Shown here: positions 9,619 to 18,675 of the stretch, one piece after another
Layout: every line of letters begins with the position of its first letter
Numbering within the stretch: position 1 is the stretch's first letter
DNA from: an uncultured Pelagibacteraceae bacterium
GTDB lineage: Bacteria; Pseudomonadota; Alphaproteobacteria; Pelagibacterales; Pelagibacteraceae
DNA length: 64,000 nt
Direction of reading: 5' to 3'
NCBI GenBank assembly: GCA_902514665.1
Contig: CABXRS010000001.1
Location: forward strand, 40,745 to 104,744
Made by a program: the position numbers and the translations under genes
The notes under the pieces: model-generated
The model's database searches: none
The model's input: the letters and a program-made list of their open reading frames with translations, nothing else
Told to the model about the DNA's origin: nothing

Positions 9619-10404
9619 TTACGTAATATTTTTAGGATCTGGCATCCCAACCTTGTTATATCCAGCATCTACGTAGTGAATTTCACCAGTAACACCTTTT
9701 GCAAGGTCACTTAATAGATATAACGCTGAATTTCCAACATCATGAATATCTACATTTCTTTTAAGTAATGAATGGTCTTCATTCCATTTATAAAGGAATT
9801 TAGCATCCCCGATTGCAGATGCTGCTAAGGTTTTTATTGGTCCTGCGCTTATCGCATTTACTCTCATACCTTTAGCACCCAAATCTCTTGCCAGATATTT
9901 AACACTAGACTCCAGTGCAGCTTTGCAAACACCCATAACATTGTAATTAGGAATAGCTTTGTTTGCTTCATAACTCAAAGTGATCAAGCTTCCACCCTCA
10001 TTCATTACTTCAGAGGCTTCTCTCGCAACCTCAGTAAATGAGTAACATGATATCAGCATACTTTTTAAAAAGTTTTCTCTAGTTGTATTTAAGTACTCCC
10101 CAGATAATTCTGATTTATCTGAAAAAGCAATTGCATGAACAACAAAATCAATTTTACCCCATTGAGATTTAATATCTTCAAATAATTTTTTTACATCATC
10201 TTTTTTTTCTACATCACAACTAAACGTAATTTTTGAACTCAATTTTTCAGCCAAAGGAATTACTCTTTTCTTTAAAGCGTCCCCTAAATAAGTAAATGCC
10301 AGCTCAGCTCCAGCTTCTGAGAGTTTTTGTGAAATGCCCCAGGCAATAGATCGCTCATTGGCAACTCCCATTACTAATCCTTTTTTACCTTTCATCAAAC
10401 TCAT
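9619..10404 (-). CDS. fabI: Enoyl-[acyl-carrier-protein] reductase (NADH)
   Basis: Last reductive step of each round of type II fatty acid synthesis. This short-chain dehydrogenase has 261 residues, the usual size. The FabI-type nucleotide motif GVANERSIAWGIS replaces the normal GxxxGxG. The catalytic Tyr-x6-Lys is seen in NYNVMGVCKAALE. It is third in fabA-fabB-fabI, 2 nt after fabB. FabI is the target of triclosan-type inhibitors in other bacteria. Confidence 0.95.
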   Translation of the reverse strand: MSLMKGKKGLVMGVANERSIAWGISQKLSEAGAELAFTYLGDALKKRVIPLAEKLSSKITFSCDVEKKDDVKKLFEDIKSQWGKIDFVVHAIAFSDKSELSGEYLNTTRENFLKSMLISCYSFTEVAREASEVMNEGGSLITLSYEANKAIPNYNVMGVCKAALESSVKYLARDLGAKGMRVNAISAGPIKTLAASAIGDAKFLYKWNEDHSLLKRNVDIHDVGNSALYLLSDLAKGVTGEIHYVDAGYNKVGMPDPKNIT

Positions 10405-10406
10405 GA

Positions 10407-11618
10407 TTATACTTTCTCAAAAATTAAAGCAGCATTGGTTCCACCAAAGCCAAAACTATTGGACATCACTGTATTTAAAGTTACTCCTGTTTCAGTTTTA
10501 GCAACAATAGGAAATTTTTTAGCTTCTTCATCTATTTCATTTATGTTTGCAGATCCTGCTATAAAATTATTTTTCATCATTATCAAACAATAGATCGCTT
10601 CGTGAACTGATGCAGCTCCCAAAGGGTGCCCAGATAGAGATTTTGTTGAACTAATCTTAGGAATTTCATTTCCAAAAGCTTCTTTTACTGCATTTAATTC
10701 TGTAATATCTCCAACTGGAGTAGATGTTCCATGTGTATTGATATAATCAATTTTATTTTTTGATGTTGCTATAGCCATCTTCATACATCTTACCGCTCCT
10801 TCTCCTGATGGAGCTACCATATCGTATCCATCTGAAGTTGCTCCGTAACCAGTTAATTCCGCGTATATTTTAGCACCTCTTGCCTTAGCGTGTTCATATT
10901 CTTCAAGAACTAACACTCCACCACCACCTGCGATTACAAAACCATCTCTACTTTTATCATATGCTCTTGATGCAGTCTCTGGTGTATCATTATATTTTGA
11001 GGATAATGCTGTCATGGCATCAAACATTGCAGTCATCGCCCAGTGTATCTCTTCGCTACCACCTGCAAAAACAACATCTTGTTTTCCCATTTGAATTAAT
11101 TCCATTGAGTTTCCTATGCAGTGACCACTTGTTGCACAAGCAGAACTCATTGTGTAATTTGTTCCTTTAATTTTAAATGGAACAGCAAGAGTTGCTGAGG
11201 CTGTGCTAGCCATAGTTCTTGGAACAATGAATGGACCCATTAATTTTGGAGTTTTGGCTCTAGTTTTGTCGGCCGCTAAGATAACGTTTTCAATAGAAGG
11301 TCCTCCCGAGCCCATTACTATCCCAGTCTTAAAATTGCTAACTTCACTTTCTTCCAATCCAGAATCCTTAATTGCTTCTTTCATTGCAATATAGTTATAA
11401 GCTGAACCCGAACCCATAAATCTAATCGTTTTTCTATCAATATGATCTTCAAGCTTAATATTTGGTTTACCATGAACATGGCTTTTTAAATTATGTTGTT
11501 TGTATTCTTCACTAAACGATATTCCTGATTTAGTATTTAAAAGTGATTGATAAACTTCTTCTTGATTATTTCCCAAACATGAAACAACACCAATACCTGT
11601 AACAACCACTCTTCTCAT
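10407..11618 (-). CDS. fabB: 3-oxoacyl-[acyl-carrier-protein] synthase I
   Basis: Condensing enzyme that elongates fatty acids, including the unsaturated branch. The thiolase-fold protein is 403 residues long. The nucleophilic Cys sits in [15 protein letters not shown] and the two His residues in [11 protein letters not shown] and [12 protein letters not shown]. Adjacency to fabA supports the FabB rather than FabF assignment, because the FabA-FabB pair is the classical anaerobic route to unsaturated acyl chains. Its start overlaps the fabA stop by 1 nt. Confidence 0.94.
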   Translation of the reverse strand: MRRVVVTGIGVVSCLGNNQEEVYQSLLNTKSGISFSEEYKQHNLKSHVHGKPNIKLEDHIDRKTIRFMGSGSAYNYIAMKEAIKDSGLEESEVSNFKTGIVMGSGGPSIENVILAADKTRAKTPKLMGPFIVPRTMASTASATLAVPFKIKGTNYTMSSACATSGHCIGNSMELIQMGKQDVVFAGGSEEIHWAMTAMFDAMTALSSKYNDTPETASRAYDKSRDGFVIAGGGGVLVLEEYEHAKARGAKIYAELTGYGATSDGYDMVAPSGEGAVRCMKMAIATSKNKIDYINTHGTSTPVGDITELNAVKEAFGNEIPKISSTKSLSGHPLGAASVHEAIYCLIMMKNNFIAGSANINEIDEEAKKFPIVAKTETGVTLNTVMSNSFGFGGTNAALIFEKV

Positions 11619-12118
11619 TATTTAAATAACCCTACTTTTAAACTATCTGCTGAATATATTTTTTTATTATCTGCAAAAACAACTCCATTTGCAAGGCCAA
11701 CAGTTGTTCCTCCTGGAGACATAATTTTCTTCATATCTATTTCATACCTAACATTTTTAACACTTTGTAAAACCTCACCAGTAAACTTTACTGTTCCAAC
11801 ACCTAGTGCTCTACCTTTTCCAGGGTTTCCTAACCAACCAAGATAAAAACCTACTAGTTGCCACATGGCGTCGAGGCCTAAGCAACCAGGCATAACTGGA
11901 TCGGATTTAAAATGACAATCAAAAAACCAAAGGTCATTTTTAATATCTAATTCAGCTTTTAAAGAACCTTTATTATAAGCCCCAGTGTTATCATTAACTT
12001 CTGTTATTCTATCAAACATCAGCATTGGAGGAAGTGGTAATTTAGCATTGCCAGGACCAAATAGTTTTCCATTTCCACAGGATATCAAATCATCATATGA
12101 GTATGAATTTTTTTTCAT
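11618..12118 (-). CDS. fabA: 3-hydroxydecanoyl-[ACP] dehydratase/isomerase
   Basis: Hotdog-fold enzyme that dehydrates 3-hydroxydecanoyl-ACP and isomerises the trans-2 product to cis-3, starting unsaturated fatty acid synthesis. The catalytic residues are H69 (FFDCHF) and D83 (LGLDAMWQL), matching H70 and D84 of the E. coli enzyme. The 166-residue length and the [12 protein letters not shown] segment also fit. It is the first gene of the minus-strand operon, divergent from irr, and shares a 75-bp intergenic region holding an Irr-box-like palindrome. Confidence 0.95.
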   Translation of the reverse strand: MKKNSYSYDDLISCGNGKLFGPGNAKLPLPPMLMFDRITEVNDNTGAYNKGSLKAELDIKNDLWFFDCHFKSDPVMPGCLGLDAMWQLVGFYLGWLGNPGKGRALGVGTVKFTGEVLQSVKNVRYEIDMKKIMSPGGTTVGLANGVVFADNKKIYSADSLKVGLFK

Positions 12119-12171
12119 AAAATTTGAAATACTTTAATACTTGATTTATGAACATTATAATATACTAATAG

Positions 12172-12188
12172 TTTAGAATAATTATAAA
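12172..12188 (+). promoter_or_regulatory. Irr-box-like palindrome in the fabA-irr intergenic region
   Basis: TTTAGAA-TAA-TTATAAA is a 17-bp imperfect palindrome ending 5 nt before the irr ATG. It resembles the iron-control element bound by Irr in alphaproteobacteria (TTTAGAA-N3-TTCTAAA as I recall it), with one mismatch in the right half. The same half-sites recur upstream of katG at 12650-12666. The position fits autoregulation of irr and possibly control of fabA. Confidence 0.55.
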
Positions 12189-12193
12189 GAACT

Positions 12194-12604
12194 ATGAATT
12201 TAGCAAGTATTTACATTAAAAAACTGAGAAATTCAGGATTAAGACCAACAAAACAAAGAATTAAAATATGTGAAGTTTTATTCAATACAGATAAAACCTT
12301 TCATTTCTCTATCAATGAACTCTCAACTTTAATTAATAGTAAATATTCTCAAAAAATATCACTAGCAACAATTTACAATACAGTCCATGCCTTTAAGGAC
12401 AAAGGATATTTAAAACAAATTCCATTAAATGCTAATCAAGCTTATTTTGATACAAATATTTCTGATCACCACCATTTTTATGATGTTAATGAAAAAAAAT
12501 TAATTGATTTAGATAATTCGGATGTTGGGCCAATAAAAATTTATAAAAAAATTAATGGTAAAAAAATCAAATCTGTTGAAGTTCTAGTAAAACTAGAAGA
12601 TTGA
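12194..12604 (+). CDS. irr: Iron response regulator Irr (Fur family)
   Basis: Heme-responsive transcription factor that represses iron-consuming functions when iron is low. The 136-residue protein has the Fur-family winged helix (GLRPTKQRIKICEVLF, then SLATIYNTVHAFKDKGYLKQI). It also has the Irr-specific QAYFDTNISDHHHFY segment with the three-His heme/metal site. The N-terminal heme regulatory Cys motif of Bradyrhizobium Irr is absent, as in many marine alphaproteobacteria. Its divergent position to fabA is typical. Two candidate target sites flank the gene. Confidence 0.88.
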   Translation: MNLASIYIKKLRNSGLRPTKQRIKICEVLFNTDKTFHFSINELSTLINSKYSQKISLATIYNTVHAFKDKGYLKQIPLNANQAYFDTNISDHHHFYDVNEKKLIDLDNSDVGPIKIYKKINGKKIKSVEVLVKLED

Positions 12605-12649
12605 TTTAATTGTCTAGTTAAGCGACATTTTAATACAATTGACACACAA

Positions 12650-12666
12650 TTTAGAACCATTATAAA
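12650..12666 (+). promoter_or_regulatory. Irr-box-like palindrome upstream of katG
   Basis: TTTAGAA-CCA-TTATAAA lies 28 bp upstream of the katG ATG. Both half-sites are identical to those of the element before irr (12172-12188) and only the three central bases differ. A second copy in the adjacent promoter region of an iron/heme enzyme gene makes chance less likely. Binding by Irr is inferred from motif and context. Confidence 0.55.
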
Positions 12667-12694
12667 CTATTAAAAATAAAAAAAGGGTAAATTA

Positions 12695-14932
12695 ATGAGC
12701 ACTGAAAATTTTAAAAATAAATCTTTTAAAGCAAATGAATTAAGCAAATGTCCATTTACTGGAGCAGGCACACCAGCAAAGTTTTCTGCAGGTAGAGGTC
12801 AATCAGTAAGAGACTTTTGGCCAAATAGTCTAAATCTTAAAATTTTAAGTCAACATTCCAGCTTATCAAACCCGATGGATAAGAATTTTAGTTATTCAAA
12901 AGAATTTAAAAAACTAAATTATAAAGCTCTTAAAAAAGATCTAAAAAAATTAATGACAAATTCACAGGATTGGTGGCCAGCAGACTATGGTCATTATGGA
13001 CCTTTGTTTATTAGACTTGCTTGGCACGCCGCAGGGACTTACAGAACTGGTGATGGTAGAGGTGGAGCTGGAACAGGAAATCAAAGATTTGCACCACTTA
13101 ATTCATGGCCTGATAATGTAAATTTAGATAAGGCAAGACTTCTTCTATGGCCAATTAAAAAAAAATATGGAAATAAAATTTCATGGGCAGATTTATTTAT
13201 TTTAGTAGGAAACGTTGCCTTAGATTCTATGGGTTTTAAAACTTTTGGATTTGGAGCAGGTAGAACAGACATCTGGGAGCCAGAAGATGATATTTACTGG
13301 GGATCAGAAAAAGAAATGTTAGGCGTTGAAAGATACACAAAAAAAAGAGATTTAGAACAGCCGTTAGGTGCTTCTCACATGGGTTTAATATATGTAAATC
13401 CACAAGGCCCTGACGCAAATCCAGATCCAAAACTTGCAGCACATGACATCAGAGAAACATTCGGTAGAATGGCTATGAATGATTATGAAACTGCAGCACT
13501 AGTTGCTGGTGGACACACGTTTGGAAAATCACACGGTGCAGCATCAGAGTCATACAAGGGTCCCGACCCTGAAGCATCAAGACTTCAAGATCAATCTACT
13601 GGATGGAATAGTGGATACAAATCTGGAAAAGGTGTTGATACAATAAGCAGTGGGATAGAGGGTGCTTGGACACAAAATCCAATTCAATGGGACATGGGTT
13701 ATTTAGACTGTCTCTACGATCACGAATGGGAACTCACAAAAAGTCCAGCTGGTGCTCATCAATGGACACCGAAGAAAAATGGACAAAAAATTAAAATGGT
13801 CCCTGATGCACATGATAAAAATGTTTATCATCCACCTATGATGCAAACAACAGACATATCTATGAAAGTTGATCCAAGTTATGGACCTATTACCAAACAT
13901 TTCCATAAAAATCCTGAAGAGTTTCATGACGCATTTGCAAGAGCGTGGTTTAAATTAACTCACAGAGATATGGGCCCGAGAGCTTGTTATCTTGGAACTG
14001 ATGTTCCGAAAGAACAATTAATTTGGCAGGATCCAATTGATAAACCAAAGTATAAACTAAAAACGAAGGATATTAATGATTTGAAAACTAAAATTTCGAA
14101 ATCAAAGTTATCGGTTTCTGATTTAGTTTCTACTGCATGGGCTTCAGCTTCAACATTTAGAGGTTCTGATAAAAGAGGTGGTGCTAATGGTGCGAGAATA
14201 ATGTTGGAACCCCAAAAAAATTGGAAAGTTAATAATCCAAAAAAATTATCAAATACAATTAAAGCTCTATCTAAAATAAAAGATAAATTTGATACTAAAA
14301 ATAAATCTGTTTCTATGGCTGATCTAATTGTTTTAGCAGGTAACGTTGGTATTGAGATAGCAGCTAAAAAAGCTGGTCATAAAGTAAAAGTTCCATTTTC
14401 AGCCGGTAGAGGCGACGCCAGACAAGATCAAACTGATGTTAATTCATTTGGTTTATTAGAGCCCAGAGCTGATGGTTTTAGAAATTATTTAAATGGTGAT
14501 AAATCAATTGTTTCAGCAGAAGAGAAATTAATTGATAAGGCTCAATTAATGGGTTTAACAGCTCCAGAAATGACAGCTCTTGTAGGAGGAATGAGAGTTT
14601 TAGACACCAACTATGATGGCTCAAATTATGGGGTATTCACAAATAAACCTGGTTGGCTTACTAATGATTATTTCACAAATTTACTCGACATGAATATTAC
14701 GTGGAAAGAAGAAGATAAATCAGAGCAAATCTTTTTAGGAAAAGACAGAAAAACTAAAAAAACTAAATGGAAAGCTACAAGAGTCGATTTAATTTTTGGA
14801 TCGAATTCGCAACTAAGAGCTTTAGCCGAAGTCTACGCTTGTGAAGACTCAAGTGTTAAATTTGTAAATGATTTTATTTCAGCGTGGGTTAAAGTGATGA
14901 ACTCAGACAGATTTGATCTAAAGCTAAACTAG
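12695..14932 (+). CDS. katG: Catalase-peroxidase
   Basis: Bifunctional heme enzyme that removes hydrogen peroxide. The 745-residue protein shows the duplicated class I peroxidase fold. In the active N-terminal half, R107, W110 and H111 form the distal site and H274 in [12 protein letters not shown] is the proximal heme ligand. Y233 (LIYVNPQG) corresponds to the Tyr of the Met-Tyr-Trp adduct needed for catalase activity. A GGG-containing ribosome-binding site precedes the ATG. An Irr-like box upstream suggests iron/heme-dependent control. The gene forms an apparent accessory block with the next two genes. Confidence 0.97.
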   Translation: MSTENFKNKSFKANELSKCPFTGAGTPAKFSAGRGQSVRDFWPNSLNLKILSQHSSLSNPMDKNFSYSKEFKKLNYKALKKDLKKLMTNSQDWWPADYGHYGPLFIRLAWHAAGTYRTGDGRGGAGTGNQRFAPLNSWPDNVNLDKARLLLWPIKKKYGNKISWADLFILVGNVALDSMGFKTFGFGAGRTDIWEPEDDIYWGSEKEMLGVERYTKKRDLEQPLGASHMGLIYVNPQGPDANPDPKLAAHDIRETFGRMAMNDYETAALVAGGHTFGKSHGAASESYKGPDPEASRLQDQSTGWNSGYKSGKGVDTISSGIEGAWTQNPIQWDMGYLDCLYDHEWELTKSPAGAHQWTPKKNGQKIKMVPDAHDKNVYHPPMMQTTDISMKVDPSYGPITKHFHKNPEEFHDAFARAWFKLTHRDMGPRACYLGTDVPKEQLIWQDPIDKPKYKLKTKDINDLKTKISKSKLSVSDLVSTAWASASTFRGSDKRGGANGARIMLEPQKNWKVNNPKKLSNTIKALSKIKDKFDTKNKSVSMADLIVLAGNVGIEIAAKKAGHKVKVPFSAGRGDARQDQTDVNSFGLLEPRADGFRNYLNGDKSIVSAEEKLIDKAQLMGLTAPEMTALVGGMRVLDTNYDGSNYGVFTNKPGWLTNDYFTNLLDMNITWKEEDKSEQIFLGKDRKTKKTKWKATRVDLIFGSNSQLRALAEVYACEDSSVKFVNDFISAWVKVMNSDRFDLKLN

Positions 14933-14960
14933 TTTTTTTTAAACAGGAAATAAATTCAAT

Positions 14961-15566
14961 ATGCCAAAAGTGAGTTTCGAAGATTTTCATAAGGTTAAAA
15001 ATCTTAAATTTGATATTTTAAAACTTAAAGAAGATTTAGACAGGATATTAAAAATTAAAAAATTTAACTCCCCAGATGTTACGCATTTTGGAGCAATACC
15101 TATTAACCAAATTCCAAATGATAAAAACTCTATAGAAGGAAATAATATAAGAGGTAAATACTGGACTATTGCAGATGAAACAGGAAAAGAAGTTTCAAGA
15201 GATGTTGATATAGATGAGAGCAAATATACACAACTAATTCCTGAATTTGAAAAAACTTACTTTAAACATGTATTTGAAACATTAACCAAAAGGTTTAAAT
15301 TAGGTAGAGTAAGGCTTCTTTTAAAAGAGCCAAGATCAACTTTAAGTTGGCACAAAGATCCTGAATGTAGACTTCATGTACCAATTGTTACAAATAAAGG
15401 ATGTTCAATGGTTATAGAGAATGTTGCAAAACATCTTCCAGCAGATGGAAAGGTATGGATAACAAATAATACGAAATACCATAATTTTTTTAATGGTGGC
15501 GAGCAAGCTCGGATACATTTAGTTGCATGTGTTCTCGAAAGTCCTTTTATAAAAAATCAATTTTAA
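14961..15566 (+). CDS. Aspartyl/asparaginyl beta-hydroxylase-like 2-oxoglutarate oxygenase
   Basis: A 201-residue cupin-type protein. The Fe(II) ligands are recognisable as H131-K-D133 in LSWHKDPECRLHVPI and H174 in YHNFFNGGEQARIHLV, with R184 as the likely 2-oxoglutarate anchor. This matches the HxD...H...R layout of the aspartyl/asparaginyl hydroxylase family. The substrate cannot be told from sequence. It starts 29 nt after katG and is probably cotranscribed. An iron-dependent oxygenase next to an iron-regulated heme peroxidase suggests a shared iron or oxidative-stress context, which is inference. Confidence 0.72.
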   Translation: MPKVSFEDFHKVKNLKFDILKLKEDLDRILKIKKFNSPDVTHFGAIPINQIPNDKNSIEGNNIRGKYWTIADETGKEVSRDVDIDESKYTQLIPEFEKTYFKHVFETLTKRFKLGRVRLLLKEPRSTLSWHKDPECRLHVPIVTNKGCSMVIENVAKHLPADGKVWITNNTKYHNFFNGGEQARIHLVACVLESPFIKNQF

Positions 15567-15569
15567 AAA

Positions 15570-15809
15570 ATGGAAATAACTAACGGAATCTTTAAAGCTG
15601 CTGGAAATATTTACATCAATAATAAAGGCTCAATATTAAGAACTATTATTTATACAATTGGTCATTTTGCTATAGCAATAACAGTTTTAATGTTAGTTGC
15701 AGATGTTACATTTGCAGTAGCATTAACAGATGCAATTGTTGAACCAATAGCAAACTCTGTTTGGTACTTTATTTTAGACAAATGGTGGGCGAGTAAATCA
15801 AAAAAATAA
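15570..15809 (+). CDS. Small two-helix membrane protein, DUF2061-like
   Basis: A 79-residue protein with two hydrophobic segments (about 24-45 and 50-68). The pattern resembles DUF2061: SILRTIIYTIGHF, a conserved small-residue core, an A-N-S-V-W-Y stretch and a C-terminal DKWW. Function in that family is unknown. It follows the oxygenase gene by 3 nt, so it belongs to the katG transcription unit. The short basic tail (SKSKK) suggests a cytoplasmic C-terminus. Confidence 0.6.
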   Translation: MEITNGIFKAAGNIYINNKGSILRTIIYTIGHFAIAITVLMLVADVTFAVALTDAIVEPIANSVWYFILDKWWASKSKK

Positions 15810-15829
15810 TATTAATAAATATTTAACAT

Positions 15830-16288
15830 TTAATTTAAATTTCCCCAGAGATACGATTTGTCAATCCATCCTTGATAACTTCCTGTTTCAATTAAACACC
15901 ATTTGTCATCACATTTCTCTAAGATTAACAGCCTGCCTTTTTTTAATAAAGCTATGGGTTTTGCAAATGAGGTTGGTTTATTGAATAAAACTTTATCTTT
16001 AGTAGCAATAACCGAATTACTTTTTTTTAACTGTGAAACATGTATCCAACCACTATTATTTTTTAAATCAATTATTCTTCTAAAGTTTTCTTTTTTATCT
16101 ATTTGTTTTATGGGAAGATTTATTTTTTTATAAACGTACTTAACATCTGATTCAAAACTAGGACCATATCGAACATTAACTTTACTTTTCTTTAGAGAAA
16201 CAAATATCTCATTTCCATAACTCATTGAGCAGAATAGTAATAAATAAAATAATATAGTAATTTGTTTAATTTTTATTTTGTCAATCAC
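15830..16288 (-). CDS. Exported bacterial SH3-domain protein
   Basis: A 152-residue protein with an N-terminal hydrophobic signal segment (ITILFYLLLFCSMSYG, about 9-25) and two SH3-like modules. The first contains VNVRYGPSFESDV, a standard SH3_3 strand. The second ends with the WCLIETGSYQGWIDKSYLWG repeat-type motif. Such proteins bind peptidoglycan or act as periplasmic adaptors. The start overlaps the upstream ThiF/MoeB-like gene by 1 nt, placing it last in the ubiE-ubiB-coaBC-dut operon. The specific role is unknown. Confidence 0.72.
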   Translation of the reverse strand: MIDKIKIKQITILFYLLLFCSMSYGNEIFVSLKKSKVNVRYGPSFESDVKYVYKKINLPIKQIDKKENFRRIIDLKNNSGWIHVSQLKKSNSVIATKDKVLFNKPTSFAKPIALLKKGRLLILEKCDDKWCLIETGSYQGWIDKSYLWGNLN

Positions 16289-17028
16289 TATTTTCTTTTG
16301 TTTAATTTTACTTTCCTTATATTTAAATTTAATAAATCTAGAATTAAAATAAATCCATTTAAATTTTTACCAATATTAAGAATTTTTTTTAAAACTTCGT
16401 TTGCTTGTATTGTACCAACAATACCTGCTACAGTACCTAAAATACCATCATACTCACAATTTAAAACATCATCAGTAACAAGCTCTTCTTGATAGAAATC
16501 TCTTAAGGTAGGATTATTTTTGTTTTTAAAATCAAAACTAAAAATGTGACCATCAAACTTACTTATCGCACCAACTACCAGAAATTTCTTATAATTTAAA
16601 CTTAAATCATTTATTAAAAATTTGCTTTCAAAGTTGTCTGTACCATCAATAATATAATCGTAATTTTTAATTATTTTTTTAAATTTGATTTTATTTAATT
16701 TATAATTAAAAATATTTACTTTTGTTTTAGGGTTTATTTCGTTTAACTTTTTTTTTGCAATTCTAACCTTTGATTTATTAATATCTTTCTCAGTATACAA
16801 AGTTTGTCGGTGGATATTTGATAAACTAACCTTATCATAGTCTACAATACCCAGTGTCCCAATTCCTGAGCGTATTAAAAATTCAGCAGCAGGGCATCCT
16901 AAACCACCAATCCCAATAATTAAAACTTTAGCTTCTCGAATTTTTCTTTGACCTAATGCACCAATTTTTTTTAAAATAATTTGACGAGAGAATTTTTCTA
17001 TTTCTTTTTTGTTTAATTTTGTCCTCAT
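16288..17028 (-). CDS. ThiF/MoeB-family adenylyltransferase lacking zinc-binding cysteines
   Basis: E1-like enzyme that adenylates the C-terminus of a ubiquitin-fold sulfur carrier (ThiS or MoaD). The nucleotide site VLIIGIGGLGCPAAEFL, the SNIHRQTLY arginine segment and IIDGTDNFESKFLIND are well kept. The C-terminal core ILGTVAGIVGTIQANEVLK is also present. However, the CxxC pair normally found in PCYxCLF-type sequence reads NPTLRDFY here, and the last CxxC is absent too. At 246 residues it is close to MoeB/ThiF length. It overlaps dut by 4 nt. Which carrier it serves is not visible. Confidence 0.8.
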   Translation of the reverse strand: MRTKLNKKEIEKFSRQIILKKIGALGQRKIREAKVLIIGIGGLGCPAAEFLIRSGIGTLGIVDYDKVSLSNIHRQTLYTEKDINKSKVRIAKKKLNEINPKTKVNIFNYKLNKIKFKKIIKNYDYIIDGTDNFESKFLINDLSLNYKKFLVVGAISKFDGHIFSFDFKNKNNPTLRDFYQEELVTDDVLNCEYDGILGTVAGIVGTIQANEVLKKILNIGKNLNGFILILDLLNLNIRKVKLNKRK

Positions 17029-17462
17029 TTACCTGTTGAGCCAAATCCACCCTCTCCTCTAATTGTTTCAGGCAAACTTTCTATTTCTTCTAATTCCATT
17101 TTAACAACTGGTGTTAAAATCATTTGAGCTATTCTATCATTATTATTGATTATAAATTCTTTATTTCCATGGTTAAAAATAATAACTTTTATTTCTCCCC
17201 TGTAATCACTGTCAATTGTCCCAGGCGTGTTTAACACGCTAATATTCTTTTTAGCTGCTAAACCAGATCTTGGTCTTATTTGTATTTCAAATTCTTCTGA
17301 AAAAGCAACAGAAATACCTGTTGGTACTAAACATGAAGATTGTGGTTTAAGAATTATTGGCTCAGCAATAAAAGCCATCAAATCCATACCTGAAGCTCCA
17401 TTAGTTTTGTAAGCAGGCAATTTAACAGATGAAGCTAATTTTTTGATTAAAACTTTTGCCAT
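17025..17462 (-). CDS. dut: dUTP diphosphatase
   Basis: Trimeric enzyme that hydrolyses dUTP to dUMP, keeping uracil out of DNA and feeding thymidylate synthesis. The 145-residue protein shows the five dUTPase motifs in order: ASGMDLMAF, RPRSGLA, NTPGTIDSDYRGEI, NNDRIAQMIL and the C-terminal RGEGGFGSTGK phosphate-clamping tail. It overlaps the ThiF/MoeB-like gene by 4 nt downstream and coaBC by 1 nt upstream. Confidence 0.97.
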   Translation of the reverse strand: MAKVLIKKLASSVKLPAYKTNGASGMDLMAFIAEPIILKPQSSCLVPTGISVAFSEEFEIQIRPRSGLAAKKNISVLNTPGTIDSDYRGEIKVIIFNHGNKEFIINNNDRIAQMILTPVVKMELEEIESLPETIRGEGGFGSTGK

Positions 17463-18667
17463 TAATTTAACTGATTAATAACTCTATCAACTATTTCATC
17501 AGATATTTCAGACTTTTTTTTATAAGAAAGTTTTTCGTTGTTTATTTTTTTATTTTTGTAGTGAATAGTTACCTCATTAAAATCAGAATTAAATCCAATT
17601 TTTTTATTTGAAACATCATTTGAAATAATCCAGTCACAATTTTTTTTATTTAATTTCTCTTCTGCGTTTTTTTCATGATTATCAGTTTCAGCTGCAAAAC
17701 CAATAACAAGGCCTGGTCTCATTGAATTATGATTAGAAACATAATTTAAAATATCTATATTTTTATCAAGATTTAAATTTAAGGCTTCTGATTTTTTAAT
17801 TTTATTTTGATATTTTTTTTTTAATTTAAAATCAGCTACAGCTGCTGCAAAAATTGCTACATCAGCTGGCAAATTTTTTTGAGTTGCAAGAAACATCTCC
17901 TCTGCTGTTTCAACTTTAATAAGATTAATATCACCATCAATATCTAATTTAGTGGGACCTGAAATAAGCGTTGTATCAAAACCTTTTTTAGATAGAGATT
18001 TTGCAATCTCATACCCTTGTTTGCCACTAGATTTATTAGTTATAAATCTTACAGGATCTATATATTCATTAGTAGGTCCTGCTGTAACCAAAGCTTTTAA
18101 ATTTTTACTTCTTTTCTTATTTAAAAAAAACTGATCGATCTCTTCAGTAATTTTTTTTGGATCAGACATTTTACCTTCACCGTACTCTCCACAAGCCATA
18201 TCACCAATTTCAGGTCCAATTAATTTATAACCAAAATTATTCAATTTTTTTAAATTTAATTTGGTAGTTTGATGTTCCCACATTCTCACATTCATTGCAG
18301 GTGCTAAATAAATATCCTTATCCGAAGCTAGAACAACAGTTGAAGCAAGATCGTCAGTAGTACCCTGAGCCAGCTTTGAAATAGTATTTGCAGTTGCAGG
18401 AGCAATAACAATTACGTCAGCCCATCTGGAAAGCGAAATATGGTCCATTTCAGTTTCATTTTCTACACTAAATAATTCACTATATACTTTGCCTTGAGAT
18501 AGCGCAGTAATTGAAAGAGGTGTTACAAATTCTTTAGCACTTGCAGTAAGTATAGTTTTGATTTCTGCACCATTTTTTTTGAAAAGCCTAATTGTTTCAA
18601 GACTTTTGTATGCAGAAATTCCACCACATATGATCAATAAAATTTTTTTGTTTATCAGATTTTTCAT
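17462..18667 (-). CDS. coaBC: Bifunctional phosphopantothenoylcysteine decarboxylase/synthetase
   Basis: Two consecutive steps of coenzyme A synthesis. The CoaC flavoprotein domain (about 1-185) shows the active-site His in EMDHISLSRWAD, the PAMNVRMW motif and the Cys of MACGEYGEGKM. The CoaB ligase domain (about 190-401) shows VTAGPTNEYIDPVRFI, SSGKQGYEIA and the AAVADF segment followed by Lys residues. The 401-residue length is standard for the fusion. The coaBC-dut pairing is common in proteobacteria. Confidence 0.96.
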   Translation of the reverse strand: MKNLINKKILLIICGGISAYKSLETIRLFKKNGAEIKTILTASAKEFVTPLSITALSQGKVYSELFSVENETEMDHISLSRWADVIVIAPATANTISKLAQGTTDDLASTVVLASDKDIYLAPAMNVRMWEHQTTKLNLKKLNNFGYKLIGPEIGDMACGEYGEGKMSDPKKITEEIDQFFLNKKRSKNLKALVTAGPTNEYIDPVRFITNKSSGKQGYEIAKSLSKKGFDTTLISGPTKLDIDGDINLIKVETAEEMFLATQKNLPADVAIFAAAVADFKLKKKYQNKIKKSEALNLNLDKNIDILNYVSNHNSMRPGLVIGFAAETDNHEKNAEEKLNKKNCDWIISNDVSNKKIGFNSDFNEVTIHYKNKKINNEKLSYKKKSEISDEIVDRVINQLN

Positions 18668-18675
18668 TTTGAGAA

